From the NCBI GenBank assembly GCA_903845125.1, contig CAIMWS010000282.1, positions 1-64,000 on the forward strand: DNA of 64,000 nucleotides, read 5' to 3'. The stretch's first letter is position 1, and every line of letters begins with the position of its first letter. Below the pieces are notes generated by a model. The model was given only the letters and a program-made list of their open reading frames with translations, did not search any database and was not told where the DNA came from. The DNA comes from an uncultured Verrucomicrobiota bacterium. Lineage in GTDB: Bacteria > Verrucomicrobiota > Verrucomicrobiia > Limisphaerales > UBA1319. Both the position numbers and the translations under genes were made by a program. This document shows, one piece after another, positions 1 through 8,330 of the stretch.

Positions 1-366
1 ATTTACCACAAAGTATATGTCTAGCTATTTAAAGGACACTACACTAGTCTTACCAGGCTGCCGCCACCGTGTCAGCCAGGATTTCCGGAGCGCGAGGGAG
101 TATGAGCTGCCGCGGCCGGAGGCGGTGAGGTCCACGCCCATGCTTTCGCCAGCCAACCCCGGCTTGGTCGCGCCCGGTTCCAGGCCGCCTGGGGCGGACT
201 GGGAATTCCCCTGCAGCGCGGCGAGCCAGTGGATTAAATCGCCTGGCATCCGCCCGCGACGGCCGCAACCAGCGGGAACCAAATGGGAAACGCTGGATGG
301 CTGCTTGGTGGCTGCTGTGGGCTGGCCCCGGCGCAGTGCCCGCCACCGGATTGGCCGATCATCCGC
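1..366. other. left-edge sequence without a supported gene
   Basis: GC-rich sequence downstream of the pseudopilin stop codon. Three overlapping ORFs on both strands cover it, but none has a recognisable domain, signal peptide or ribosome binding site, and their composition looks like GC-rich open-frame noise. I see no tRNA or repeat here. Confidence 0.5.
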
Positions 367-1242
367 TTACCGGCCCAGCCACGGAGGGGGCCAGTTCTTA
401 TAGACATAGCGTTCCCCCATCCATCGGGAATCCCGGGGGCCCATGCAGCCGGAGCCGAAGGAAACCTGCTGGCCATTGGCGGCGATCCGGCCGGTATTGA
501 GGGTTTCCTTATCCTGCCACTTATGCATTTCGGCATGGCCATCGGCGAAGCCGAGGGTGCCTTTGGAGATGTGGTAGATGGCCAGGTTATCGATCGCGGA
601 AGGAGTCACCGGATCCATCATCCAGCAGCCGATGTTGAAACCGCGGGAATCGGCGTCCTCCACGAAAACGAACATTTTGGACGGTCTTTTGATATCCGAG
701 GCCTTGCGGATGGAATTGCCATCATCCTCTCCGTTGAGGCCAGCCCCGCGGGAATAGCTGTCGAAGGCCCAGCCTTGGGAAGCCGGCGGGCGTTTGTAGC
801 GCCCGTCCCCCGGGCAATGGAACATATCCACATTGGGGCTGTATTTGAAGTAAGGGGAGAGGCTCATTTTGGCCCTGATTTCGGCCAGGATCCGGGAACT
901 GCCGGTTTCGGTCACTTTAACGGTCACATCATAGGGCCAGATGCCGCCTCCGTTGAGGTTATAGCGGCCGTTGAGCTGGGGAATCAGGACTGAGGCGTAA
1001 GGCAGCAAGTTATTGTTGTTGTCATCGTTATACATGGTGAAGCTCAGACCGAGCTGCTTCTGGTTGCTCAGGCAGCGCGTCCCAGTTGCGTTTTCCTTGG
1101 CCTTGGACAGAGCCGGCAGCAGCATGGAAGCCAGGATTGCGATGATGGCGATGACCACCAGCAATTCGATCAAGGTAAAACCAAAGGCGCCTTCAAAACT
1201 CCTTCGTGAACCAGCGATTCCAGTTGGATTCGGACTTTTCAT
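367..1242 (-). CDS. type II secretion-type pseudopilin (prepilin N-terminal cleavage/methylation, DUF1559-like)
   Basis: Predicted 291-aa exported pseudopilin. After a 21-residue leader comes the class III signal [19 protein letters not shown], with the prepilin peptidase site between Gly and Phe, Glu at mature position 5, and a hydrophobic helix followed by [12 protein letters not shown]. The C-terminal two thirds are a globular domain that includes [14 protein letters not shown] and [13 protein letters not shown]. The 'H-X9-DG' style segment is typical of the large DUF1559 pseudopilin families of Planctomycetes and Verrucomicrobia. No other secretion-system gene is adjacent, so it is an orphan. 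It diverges from the hybrid kinase gene. Family assignment is firm, but the cargo or role of orphan DUF1559 proteins is unknown. Confidence 0.9.
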   Translation of the reverse strand: MKSPNPTGIAGSRRSFEGAFGFTLIELLVVIAIIAILASMLLPALSKAKENATGTRCLSNQKQLGLSFTMYNDDNNNNLLPYASVLIPQLNGRYNLNGGGIWPYDVTVKVTETGSSRILAEIRAKMSLSPYFKYSPNVDMFHCPGDGRYKRPPASQGWAFDSYSRGAGLNGEDDGNSIRKASDIKRPSKMFVFVEDADSRGFNIGCWMMDPVTPSAIDNLAIYHISKGTLGFADGHAEMHKWQDKETLNTGRIAANGQQVSFGSGCMGPRDSRWMGERYVYKNWPPPWLGR

Positions 1243-1556
1243 AAATCAATTTCGGATTAGATTCTCAGGTATCCGGATGGTAGCCGCCGTGCCAAAGAAG
1301 GTCAACATCCTTAAGGTCATCCTACGCCACCCGCCAACGGCTCGGCAAGTGTGCGTCCATCGGCACATCCACTGGGGCCTTGGCCATGGGCTCAGGCAGT
1401 GCGCCCGGAGCGGATGGCCGCCCGGCGCCTACCGCAGCGCCTTGCCAGGCTTGAGCCGCCTGCGGCGCGGCCTCCAACCGGGCGGGGAACCAGGAAGCCA
1501 CCAGGCGGTGTTTCTCATTTGTATTCCGCCAGGCAAAAAGATAAGGTCACCCGACG
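1243..1556. other. divergent intergenic region between pseudopilin and hybrid kinase
   Basis: About 310 bases between two divergently transcribed genes, so it should hold both promoters. I see no convincing -35/-10 pair or inverted repeat. The short ORF at 1351-1560 has no recognisable features. Confidence 0.4.
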
Positions 1557-4415
1557 ATGAGTTCTGGCCCCCCCCACCGCGTGCTGATCATTGAAGATGA
1601 TCTTCCGTTTGCCGAGGATCTGGCCAGCCGTCTGGATTCCCTGGGCTTCCAAGTGGCTGGCCAGGCCGCCAATGGACCCGATGCGGTGGCCCTGGCGGAC
1701 CGGGAAAACCCCGACCTCATCCTGGCCAATACCCAGCTTTCCGGCACGCTGGATGGCCTCAAAGCCGTTGAGGAAATCCGGCAGCGGCATGCCATTCCGG
1801 TCCTGTTCCTGAGCGCGCTTGACGATGCGGAAACCATCCGGCGGGCCATGGCGGTGGACCCCGATGGCTACGTGTTGAAGCCTTTGCGGGAGGGAGATCT
1901 GCGGGCCGCCCTGGCCCTGGCCAAACGCCGCACTGAAAAGCGAACCGCGGGCGTTCCCGAGCTGCGGCAACCGGTGCGCGCCCGGAGCTTTGGTTGGTGG
2001 GAGTGGGATCTGACGACCAGCCAGGTTCGTTCCTCACCGCTGGGAACTCCATGGGCTGAATCAGCGGCCGGCGCCGGCCCCTGGACCTGGGAGGAATGGC
2101 AAAACCAGCTGCACCCGGAGGACCGGGACCGCGCGGTGCAAGCCCTCCGGGATGCACTGGGGCAGCCCGGGCCGGATTACCAGGTCGAATTCCGTTGGCG
2201 ACAGCCGGCGGGAACCTACCGCTGGATTTTGGCGCAAGGATCGCTGGAATTGGATGAACTGGGCTGGCCGCAGCGGTTGCGGGGCACGCAAGTGGATATC
2301 ACCAGCTACAAGGAGCGGGAATCGGAAATCGAACGGATGAACCGGCTCTACCTGACCCTTAGCCAGGTCAATCAACTGATTACCCGTATCCATACCCGGG
2401 AAGAATTGCTGGAGGGGATCTGCCAGATATTGGTCCAGCACGGAGCCATGAGCATGGCCTGGGTGGGGCTGGTGGACGAGCCCACCCACCGCGTGGTTCC
2501 CGCCGCCCGGTTCGGCGGCGCGCAGGGCTACCTGGACGAGATCCAGATTTATGCGGATGACCGCCCGGAGGGGCGCGGATCCACTGGCACCGCCATCCGC
2601 GAGGGGCGCATCATGGTCTGCGATGATTTCGCCCAGGCCACGGCGACGAAGCCCTGGCACCGGGCAGGCGCCCGCTGGGGCTTTGGCTCCTCGGCGGCCT
2701 TCCCGATCCGGGAGGCGGGGCGGGTTTGCGGCGCGCTCACGGTCTATGCGGCGCAGCCGGGCTTTTTCCGGGACAAGGAACTGCTCCTGTTTGAGGAGGC
2801 GGCGGCGGATGTCTCCTTTGCCTTGGACCACCTGGCCCAGGAAGCGGCCAAAAGGCGGGCGGAAGCGGCGCTGCGGCAAAGCGAAGCCACGTTCCATGGC
2901 GTCATCGATGCCTCCCCGGTGCCGTTGGCTTTGAATGACGCCGCCGGCAACATCACCTACCTGAATCCGGCGTTCACCAGGGTTTTCGGCTACGATTTGG
3001 AAGACATCCCCACCCTGGAGGAATGGTGGCCCCGGGCCTACCCGGAGGTCGCCTGCCGCGAGCGGGTGGCCAGGGAGTGGCAGGACCGGCTGGCCCGGAC
3101 CCGGCGGGAAAACACCCCTTTTGAGCCGTATGAAGTGGAGATCCGGTGCCAGGATAACTCAAGCCGGACCGTGCTGGCCCAAGCCGCCCCTTTATCCGCG
3201 GCCTCCCCGACGCTCGATGGCTTGCACCTGGTGGTGCTCTATGATATCACCGAGCGCAAGCAGCTCGAAGCCCAGCTGCGCCAAAGCCAGAAGCTCGAGG
3301 CCATCGGCCAGCTGGCAGGCGGAGTGGCCCACGACTTCAACAACATCCTCACCGCGGTGATCATGAACCTCGGCCTCCTGGGAAAAGACCCCAGCCTGGG
3401 CCCGGAAACCCGCGAGACCGTCGCTGAGCTCGAAACCGAGATTGAGCGGGCTGCCGGCCTCACCCGGCAACTGCTCCTCTTTAGCCGCCGCTCGGGCATC
3501 GAAGTGAAACTTCTGAACCTCAACGAGGTGGTCGCCAACCTGGTCAAAATGTTGGGCCGGCTGATCGGTGAAAACATCGCCTTGCGGTTTGCTCCGCAGG
3601 CGGACCTGCCCCCGCTGGAGGCGGATGCGGGAATGCTGGAGCAGGTGCTGGTGAATCTCGCCGTGAACGCCCGCGACGCCATGCCCGAGGGAGGACAGCT
3701 CTGCATCAACACCGCCCGGGTGGATCTCGCCCCGGACGACGTCCCCCCCCACCCCGGGGCCCGGCCGGGAAGTTTTGTGTGCCTGGCGGTGGCGGATACC
3801 GGCTGCGGCATGGAGGAGGCGACCCTGAAACGCATTTTCGAGCCGTTTTTCACCACCAAGGAAGCGGGCCAGGGCACCGGCCTGGGTCTGGCCACGGCCC
3901 ATGGCATCGTGTCCCAACACAAGGGCTGGATCGACGTTGCGAGCACCCTTGGCCGGGGCTCCACCTTCCGCGTGTTCCTGCCCGCCGCCCGCCGCCAGGC
4001 CCCGGTCCGGCCGGGCGCCGTCGAACGGCCGGCAGACCGCGGCGGCCGGGAAACCATCCTGGTGGTGGAAGACACCGCCAGCGTTCGGCGCATCCTGGTC
4101 CAGACGCTGCGGCTGGCAGGCTACCGCGTGTGGGACGCCGCCAACGGCCTGGAGGCGCTCCAGCAGTGGCAGGAACACGAAGCGCAAATCGACCTGCTAT
4201 TTACCGACATGGTGATGCCGGAAGGGCTGAACGGCCTGGAATTGGCGCGGCGCATGCGCCAAGGTAAGCCCGCGCTGAAGGTGATCATTTCCACCGGCTA
4301 CCGCCTGAAAACTGCCGGCCTGCCTGCCGCCTCGGAAAAGGTGCTTTTTTTGTCCAAACCCTACCCGGTCGGAACCATGCTGGAAAAAGTCCGCGAATGC
4401 CTGGACCAGAAATAG
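1557..4415 (+). CDS. cytoplasmic hybrid sensor histidine kinase (REC-PAS-GAF-PAS-HisKA-HATPase-REC)
   Basis: A 952-aa multi-sensor kinase with no membrane segment. Order: receiver (about 8-125), PAS_3-like (140-250), GAF (about 270-420), PAS (435-560), HisKA dimerisation domain with the phosphorylatable His in GGVAHDFNNILTA (about 590), HATPase_c with the N box VNLAVNARDAMPEGG and G boxes VADTGCGM and GTGLGLATAHG, and a C-terminal receiver with the acceptor Asp in IDLLFTDMVMP. In the first receiver the acidic pocket (EDD at 13-15) and the Lys of YVLKPL are kept, but the acceptor position reads LILANTQLSG, so Asp is replaced by Asn58. That domain probably works as a phosphorylation-independent docking or dimerisation module. 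ATG preceded by AAGGTC fits as the start. No cognate response regulator is adjacent. Confidence 0.92.
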   Translation: MSSGPPHRVLIIEDDLPFAEDLASRLDSLGFQVAGQAANGPDAVALADRENPDLILANTQLSGTLDGLKAVEEIRQRHAIPVLFLSALDDAETIRRAMAVDPDGYVLKPLREGDLRAALALAKRRTEKRTAGVPELRQPVRARSFGWWEWDLTTSQVRSSPLGTPWAESAAGAGPWTWEEWQNQLHPEDRDRAVQALRDALGQPGPDYQVEFRWRQPAGTYRWILAQGSLELDELGWPQRLRGTQVDITSYKERESEIERMNRLYLTLSQVNQLITRIHTREELLEGICQILVQHGAMSMAWVGLVDEPTHRVVPAARFGGAQGYLDEIQIYADDRPEGRGSTGTAIREGRIMVCDDFAQATATKPWHRAGARWGFGSSAAFPIREAGRVCGALTVYAAQPGFFRDKELLLFEEAAADVSFALDHLAQEAAKRRAEAALRQSEATFHGVIDASPVPLALNDAAGNITYLNPAFTRVFGYDLEDIPTLEEWWPRAYPEVACRERVAREWQDRLARTRRENTPFEPYEVEIRCQDNSSRTVLAQAAPLSAASPTLDGLHLVVLYDITERKQLEAQLRQSQKLEAIGQLAGGVAHDFNNILTAVIMNLGLLGKDPSLGPETRETVAELETEIERAAGLTRQLLLFSRRSGIEVKLLNLNEVVANLVKMLGRLIGENIALRFAPQADLPPLEADAGMLEQVLVNLAVNARDAMPEGGQLCINTARVDLAPDDVPPHPGARPGSFVCLAVADTGCGMEEATLKRIFEPFFTTKEAGQGTGLGLATAHGIVSQHKGWIDVASTLGRGSTFRVFLPAARRQAPVRPGAVERPADRGGRETILVVEDTASVRRILVQTLRLAGYRVWDAANGLEALQQWQEHEAQIDLLFTDMVMPEGLNGLELARRMRQGKPALKVIISTGYRLKTAGLPAASEKVLFLSKPYPVGTMLEKVRECLDQK

Positions 4416-4555
4416 CCCGCGCCGGGCTGGACCTCCGCCCACGGGCGGCCGGCCGGTTGGATGGCACACGCCCGTTGATTGTTACGTTGATTGTTATTGC
4501 AGCACCACCCGCACCGGAGTATCATAACCGGCAAATCAAACTTGAGGAAATGGAT

Positions 4556-7500
4556 ATGAACCCAATACTGAACAAATGCCTCTTTTATTTGGCCGCCGCT
4601 TGCCTCCTGAGCAGTGGGCTTGCCCAGGCCAAAGTCACCTTCGTGGGCAACGATTTGAACACGGACGCCAAATGGCGCAGCCCGGGCGTGGTGAAGCCCA
4701 ATGACCTCGATGGGGACAACCTTTACGGCTCGTACGGGTATTTCCTCGCGGCCGGCAAACGGAGCGGTTATGTGGATCCCTTCCTGGTGGGAGGGAATCT
4801 GATTACGGCCAGTGCGGATGCCATCAACACCCTCACCAATTTCAGCCTGTGGTTCACCGATCCCGCCCAGCGGGGCCGTTCCTGGGGCGGCCAAGGGGGC
4901 AATTTCGGCACGCTGGATGTGGTGCCACAATCCACCGGTTTGACCGGCGCGGCCATCCTGCGGTCCCCGGGTTCCCCGGAGGCCATGTCGCTGACTTTGA
5001 AGCGCACCAATTCCCCGGCGATCCGGCTCACGCTGATCCTGGGGAACAATCCCAATGAAGGGACCTTTGACGATCCCAGCGGGCAGCAAATCACCGTGGA
5101 TGACGGGACCGGGCCGGTGACGGAGATTAGCGGCGATCCGGGGCTGGTGAAAACCGCGGGCTACACGACGTATCAATCGTGGGACATCACCGCCGGCAGC
5201 AGCGACATCACGATCGTGCTGGAAGGCCTGCCACTCGGCTCCGGCGTGGCGCGTTTGTCCGGCCTCGCAGTGGATATCCTGGCGGTCAACCCACCCACCA
5301 TCCTGGCGCAGCCGGTGGGGGGAATCTACCTCACTAACATTCCGCTGACGCTGTCGGTCACCGCCGGTGGGACGAAACCCGTTTGCCAATGGTTCAGGAA
5401 CAGCAACGTGATCTTTGGGGCGACCTCCCCCACGCTGACCTTTCCCAAGCTGACCCTCGGCGACGCGGGCGCCTATTACGTAGTGGCTTCCAATGCGGTG
5501 GGCCATGCCACGAGCGAAGTGGCCGTGGTGCAGGTGGTCACGGCGCTGCCCGCCCGCGTGGTAAATTATGAGACGCAAGTCCGCAAGGAAAGCAGCCTGA
5601 TATCCCTCTACAGCTTTGACGACCTGACCGCCGCGGATTCCAAAGGCCCCAACCCAGGCACCCTGCAGGGGCCATTGGGCTTCGGCGAAGGCATCGGGGG
5701 CGGCGCCTCCCACGGGCTGGCGTTCACCGGGACCGGCCACGTGAATTTAGGCGAAATCGAGGCGTTTGATTTCCTCTCCGGCACCGGCACCGTCGAGGCC
5801 TGGATCAAAGCCGGGTGGGTGGCGAGCCCCGGCTATAACCCGACGCTCTTCGCCGCCCGCGACAGTTCCGGCGTCAACTACAGCATCCACCTGAGCATCG
5901 ACAAGAGCCAGATCGCCCTCTGGAACGGCAACCAGGTATCCTGGCTCAACATCCCCAACGCCGGCACAAACTGGCACCTGGCGGCGGTGGTGTTCGACGC
6001 GGGCGGGTGGTCGGTTTACTGGGATGGCGTTCTCATGGCCAGCGCGACGCTGTCGATCGGCGCCAATCCCCTCGCCCCCACGCAGCTCGGTTCCTCAACC
6101 CCCGCGGGCACGGAAATCTGGGTCGGCGCCATGGATGAAGTGGCCTTTTTTGGCCGGGCCCTCACCGAAAGCGATTTGCGGGGCCATTACCAGGCCTACA
6201 TCGCGGGCGATCCGCCGGTGATCACCACCCAGCCGGTGGGCGGGATTTACCTGGTGGGCGGCAGCTGCCAGCTGGCCGTGCAGGCTACCGGACCCGACCT
6301 GGCTTACCAATGGTTCCATAACAACACCGCGGTGCCGGCTGGCACCCGGGCCGGGCTGAGTTTCACCAGTTTGGCCGCCACCGATGCCGGCAGTTACTAC
6401 GTGAAGGTGAGCAACCCAACCGCCACCGTGCAAAGCGACACCGTGACCGTAGTGGTATCCAACCAGCTGCCGGCCAAATTGACGCGCTACCAAAACGCGG
6501 TGCGGGCGGAATCGAGCCTGATTTCCAGCTATTCCTTCGACTATGGCGATGCCCGGGACTTCAAAGGGGCACATCCCGGTTCCCTGAGCGGTGCGGTGGT
6601 GATGGGCGTGGGCGTGGGCGGTGATCCCGCCAAAGCGGCGGTGGTGGATGGACGAAGCCATGTGGATTTGGGCGTGGTCGAGGCCTTTGATTTCCTCGAC
6701 GGATTGGGCACGGTGGAAGGTTGGATCCGGGCCGACTGGATCGCCAGCCCCGGATACAATCCAACCATCGTCGCGGCCCGGGACGGCGGGCCGGTGAATT
6801 GGAGCATCCATATGATGCTGGCCAAGAACCAAATTGCCTATTGGAACGGATCCCGGGTGGCCCTCGTCAACATCCCCGACGCCTCGACCAACTGGCACCA
6901 TTTTGCCATGACCCTGGCGCCTTCCGAGGATGGTACCAGCACGACCTGGACAGTCTATTGGGATGGCCAGCTGGCGGGCTCGGACCTGCAGGCTTTTGGC
7001 ACGCCGGGATTGCCGGTGCAACTGGGCTCCTCGTCCGTCGCCGGCCAGGAACGCTGGATCGGGGCTTTGGACGAGTTCGCCTTTTACAGCACCGCCTTAA
7101 GCGGCGCCAGCCTCCAGGCCCACTACACGGCCTTCATCGCGGGCGATCCGCCGGTGATCACCACGCAGCCGGCCGGCGGCAGCTTTTTCGTCGGGGAGGC
7201 CTGCCGCCTCTCGGTCAACGTCCGGGGCGCGGACCTGGCCTATCAATGGTTCAAGAACGGCACGGCCATTCCGAAGGCAACCAATAGCGCGCTGACCTTC
7301 GCCAGCCTGGCGGCCGGGGATAGTGGCACCTACCGGGTGCAGGTTTCCAATGCCGCGGCCCAGGTGGACAGCAGCGATGCGGTGGTCAGGGTGGTGACGC
7401 CCGCGCTCGCCAAATACCAGGCCGCCATCCGCCAGGAAGGCAGCCTGATCTCCTACTACACCTTCGACAACAGCGATGCGAACGACTCGAAAGCCGCCAA

Positions 7501-8269
7501 CCACGGCACCGTGGCGGGAGACGCCACCTTTGCCGCCGGCGTGGGTGGGGCGGCCCAAGGCCTGGCGCTGCCGGGCACGGGCATGGCCGGCATGGGACCG
7601 GTGGCGACGTTTGACTTCACCAGCGGTTTGGGCACCGCCGAGTGCTGGCTGCGAGCGGATTGGGACCCCAGCGCGCCCCCGGCCTATAACCCCTGCGTGT
7701 TCGCGGACCGGGATGGCGGGCCGACGCGCTGGAGCATCCATATGATGCAGGCGAAAAACCAGATCGCGTTCTGGAACGGCAGCCAGGTGGGGATTGCCCC
7801 CATCCCGGCGGCCGGCACCAATTGGCACATGTTCGCCTCCGTCTTCGAAGGAGGGGCCTGGAAAGTTTACTGGGATGGCCAGCTCGCCTACACCGGGTCG
7901 GTGCCCCTGGGCAATGGCTCCGGCTTGCCCACGCAGATCGGCTCGTCCTCTTCGGGCGCCATCGCTGAAGGCTGGGTGGGCACGATGGACGAAGTGGCCT
8001 TTTACAGCGAGGCCCTGAGCGCGGGGACGATCCTGGCCCATTACCAGGCGCTGGTGGGTGCGACGGCGGCCGCGCCGCAGCTCACTTACAACCGCTCCGG
8101 CAACCAGCTCACCCTGGCCTGGCCGGCGGGGATTGCCGGGCTGATGCTGGAGTCCGCCACCAACCTGACCACCTCGGCGTGGTCCAAAGTGGCGGCCAGC
8201 GCCAACACCAACCAGGTGCTGGTGCCCATCACCACGGGCAATTCCTTCTTCCGCCTGAAGAAAGATTAA
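4556..8269 (+). CDS. secreted LamG/Ig-like repeat protein
   Basis: Predicted 1237-aa exoprotein. The ORF opens at 4397, but GAGGA sits 7 nt before the ATG at 4556, and that start gives a clean signal peptide (MNPILNKCLFYLAAACLLSSGLAQA). After a unique N-terminal domain (about 25-240) come three tandem modules. Each is an Ig-like domain (ITTQPVGG...YQWF...AGSYYV) followed by a concanavalin/LamG-type domain (SLISxYxFD... LGxxExFDFxxGxGTxExW). The Ig domains start near residues 245, 550 and 863. The last 65 residues (LTLAWPAGIAGLMLESATNL...FFRLKKD) form the C-terminal module common in verrucomicrobial exoproteins. LamG domains usually bind glycans or proteins, so a role in surface carbohydrate binding is inferred. 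It is followed closely by another secreted gene on the same strand. Confidence 0.85.
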   Translation: MNPILNKCLFYLAAACLLSSGLAQAKVTFVGNDLNTDAKWRSPGVVKPNDLDGDNLYGSYGYFLAAGKRSGYVDPFLVGGNLITASADAINTLTNFSLWFTDPAQRGRSWGGQGGNFGTLDVVPQSTGLTGAAILRSPGSPEAMSLTLKRTNSPAIRLTLILGNNPNEGTFDDPSGQQITVDDGTGPVTEISGDPGLVKTAGYTTYQSWDITAGSSDITIVLEGLPLGSGVARLSGLAVDILAVNPPTILAQPVGGIYLTNIPLTLSVTAGGTKPVCQWFRNSNVIFGATSPTLTFPKLTLGDAGAYYVVASNAVGHATSEVAVVQVVTALPARVVNYETQVRKESSLISLYSFDDLTAADSKGPNPGTLQGPLGFGEGIGGGASHGLAFTGTGHVNLGEIEAFDFLSGTGTVEAWIKAGWVASPGYNPTLFAARDSSGVNYSIHLSIDKSQIALWNGNQVSWLNIPNAGTNWHLAAVVFDAGGWSVYWDGVLMASATLSIGANPLAPTQLGSSTPAGTEIWVGAMDEVAFFGRALTESDLRGHYQAYIAGDPPVITTQPVGGIYLVGGSCQLAVQATGPDLAYQWFHNNTAVPAGTRAGLSFTSLAATDAGSYYVKVSNPTATVQSDTVTVVVSNQLPAKLTRYQNAVRAESSLISSYSFDYGDARDFKGAHPGSLSGAVVMGVGVGGDPAKAAVVDGRSHVDLGVVEAFDFLDGLGTVEGWIRADWIASPGYNPTIVAARDGGPVNWSIHMMLAKNQIAYWNGSRVALVNIPDASTNWHHFAMTLAPSEDGTSTTWTVYWDGQLAGSDLQAFGTPGLPVQLGSSSVAGQERWIGALDEFAFYSTALSGASLQAHYTAFIAGDPPVITTQPAGGSFFVGEACRLSVNVRGADLAYQWFKNGTAIPKATNSALTFASLAAGDSGTYRVQVSNAAAQVDSSDAVVRVVTPALAKYQAAIRQEGSLISYYTFDNSDANDSKAANHGTVAGDATFAAGVGGAAQGLALPGTGMAGMGPVATFDFTSGLGTAECWLRADWDPSAPPAYNPCVFADRDGGPTRWSIHMMQAKNQIAFWNGSQVGIAPIPAAGTNWHMFASVFEGGAWKVYWDGQLAYTGSVPLGNGSGLPTQIGSSSSGAIAEGWVGTMDEVAFYSEALSAGTILAHYQALVGATAAAPQLTYNRSGNQLTLAWPAGIAGLMLESATNLTTSAWSKVAASANTNQVLVPITTGNSFFRLKKD

Positions 8270-8281
8270 CCACGGCCTCCA

Positions 8282-8316
8282 GCCGGGAGGGGTCCCCTGA
8301 GGGTTCCCCTCCCGGC
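8282..8316 (+). terminator. strong hairpin without a U-tract between two exoprotein genes
   Basis: Perfect 11-bp stem GCCGGGAGGGG/CCCCTCCCGGC with a 13-nt loop. It lies 12 nt after the stop codon upstream and 14 nt before the next ATG. No T-run follows, so it may be an mRNA-stabilising or translation-limiting structure instead of an intrinsic terminator. Confidence 0.5.
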
Positions 8317-8330
8317 GGCGCCCACCGGGC

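Noticed and set aside
283-993. 236-aa plus-strand ORF opposite the first pseudopilin
   Set aside because: It is the antisense shadow of the pseudopilin frame; no domain, biased composition.
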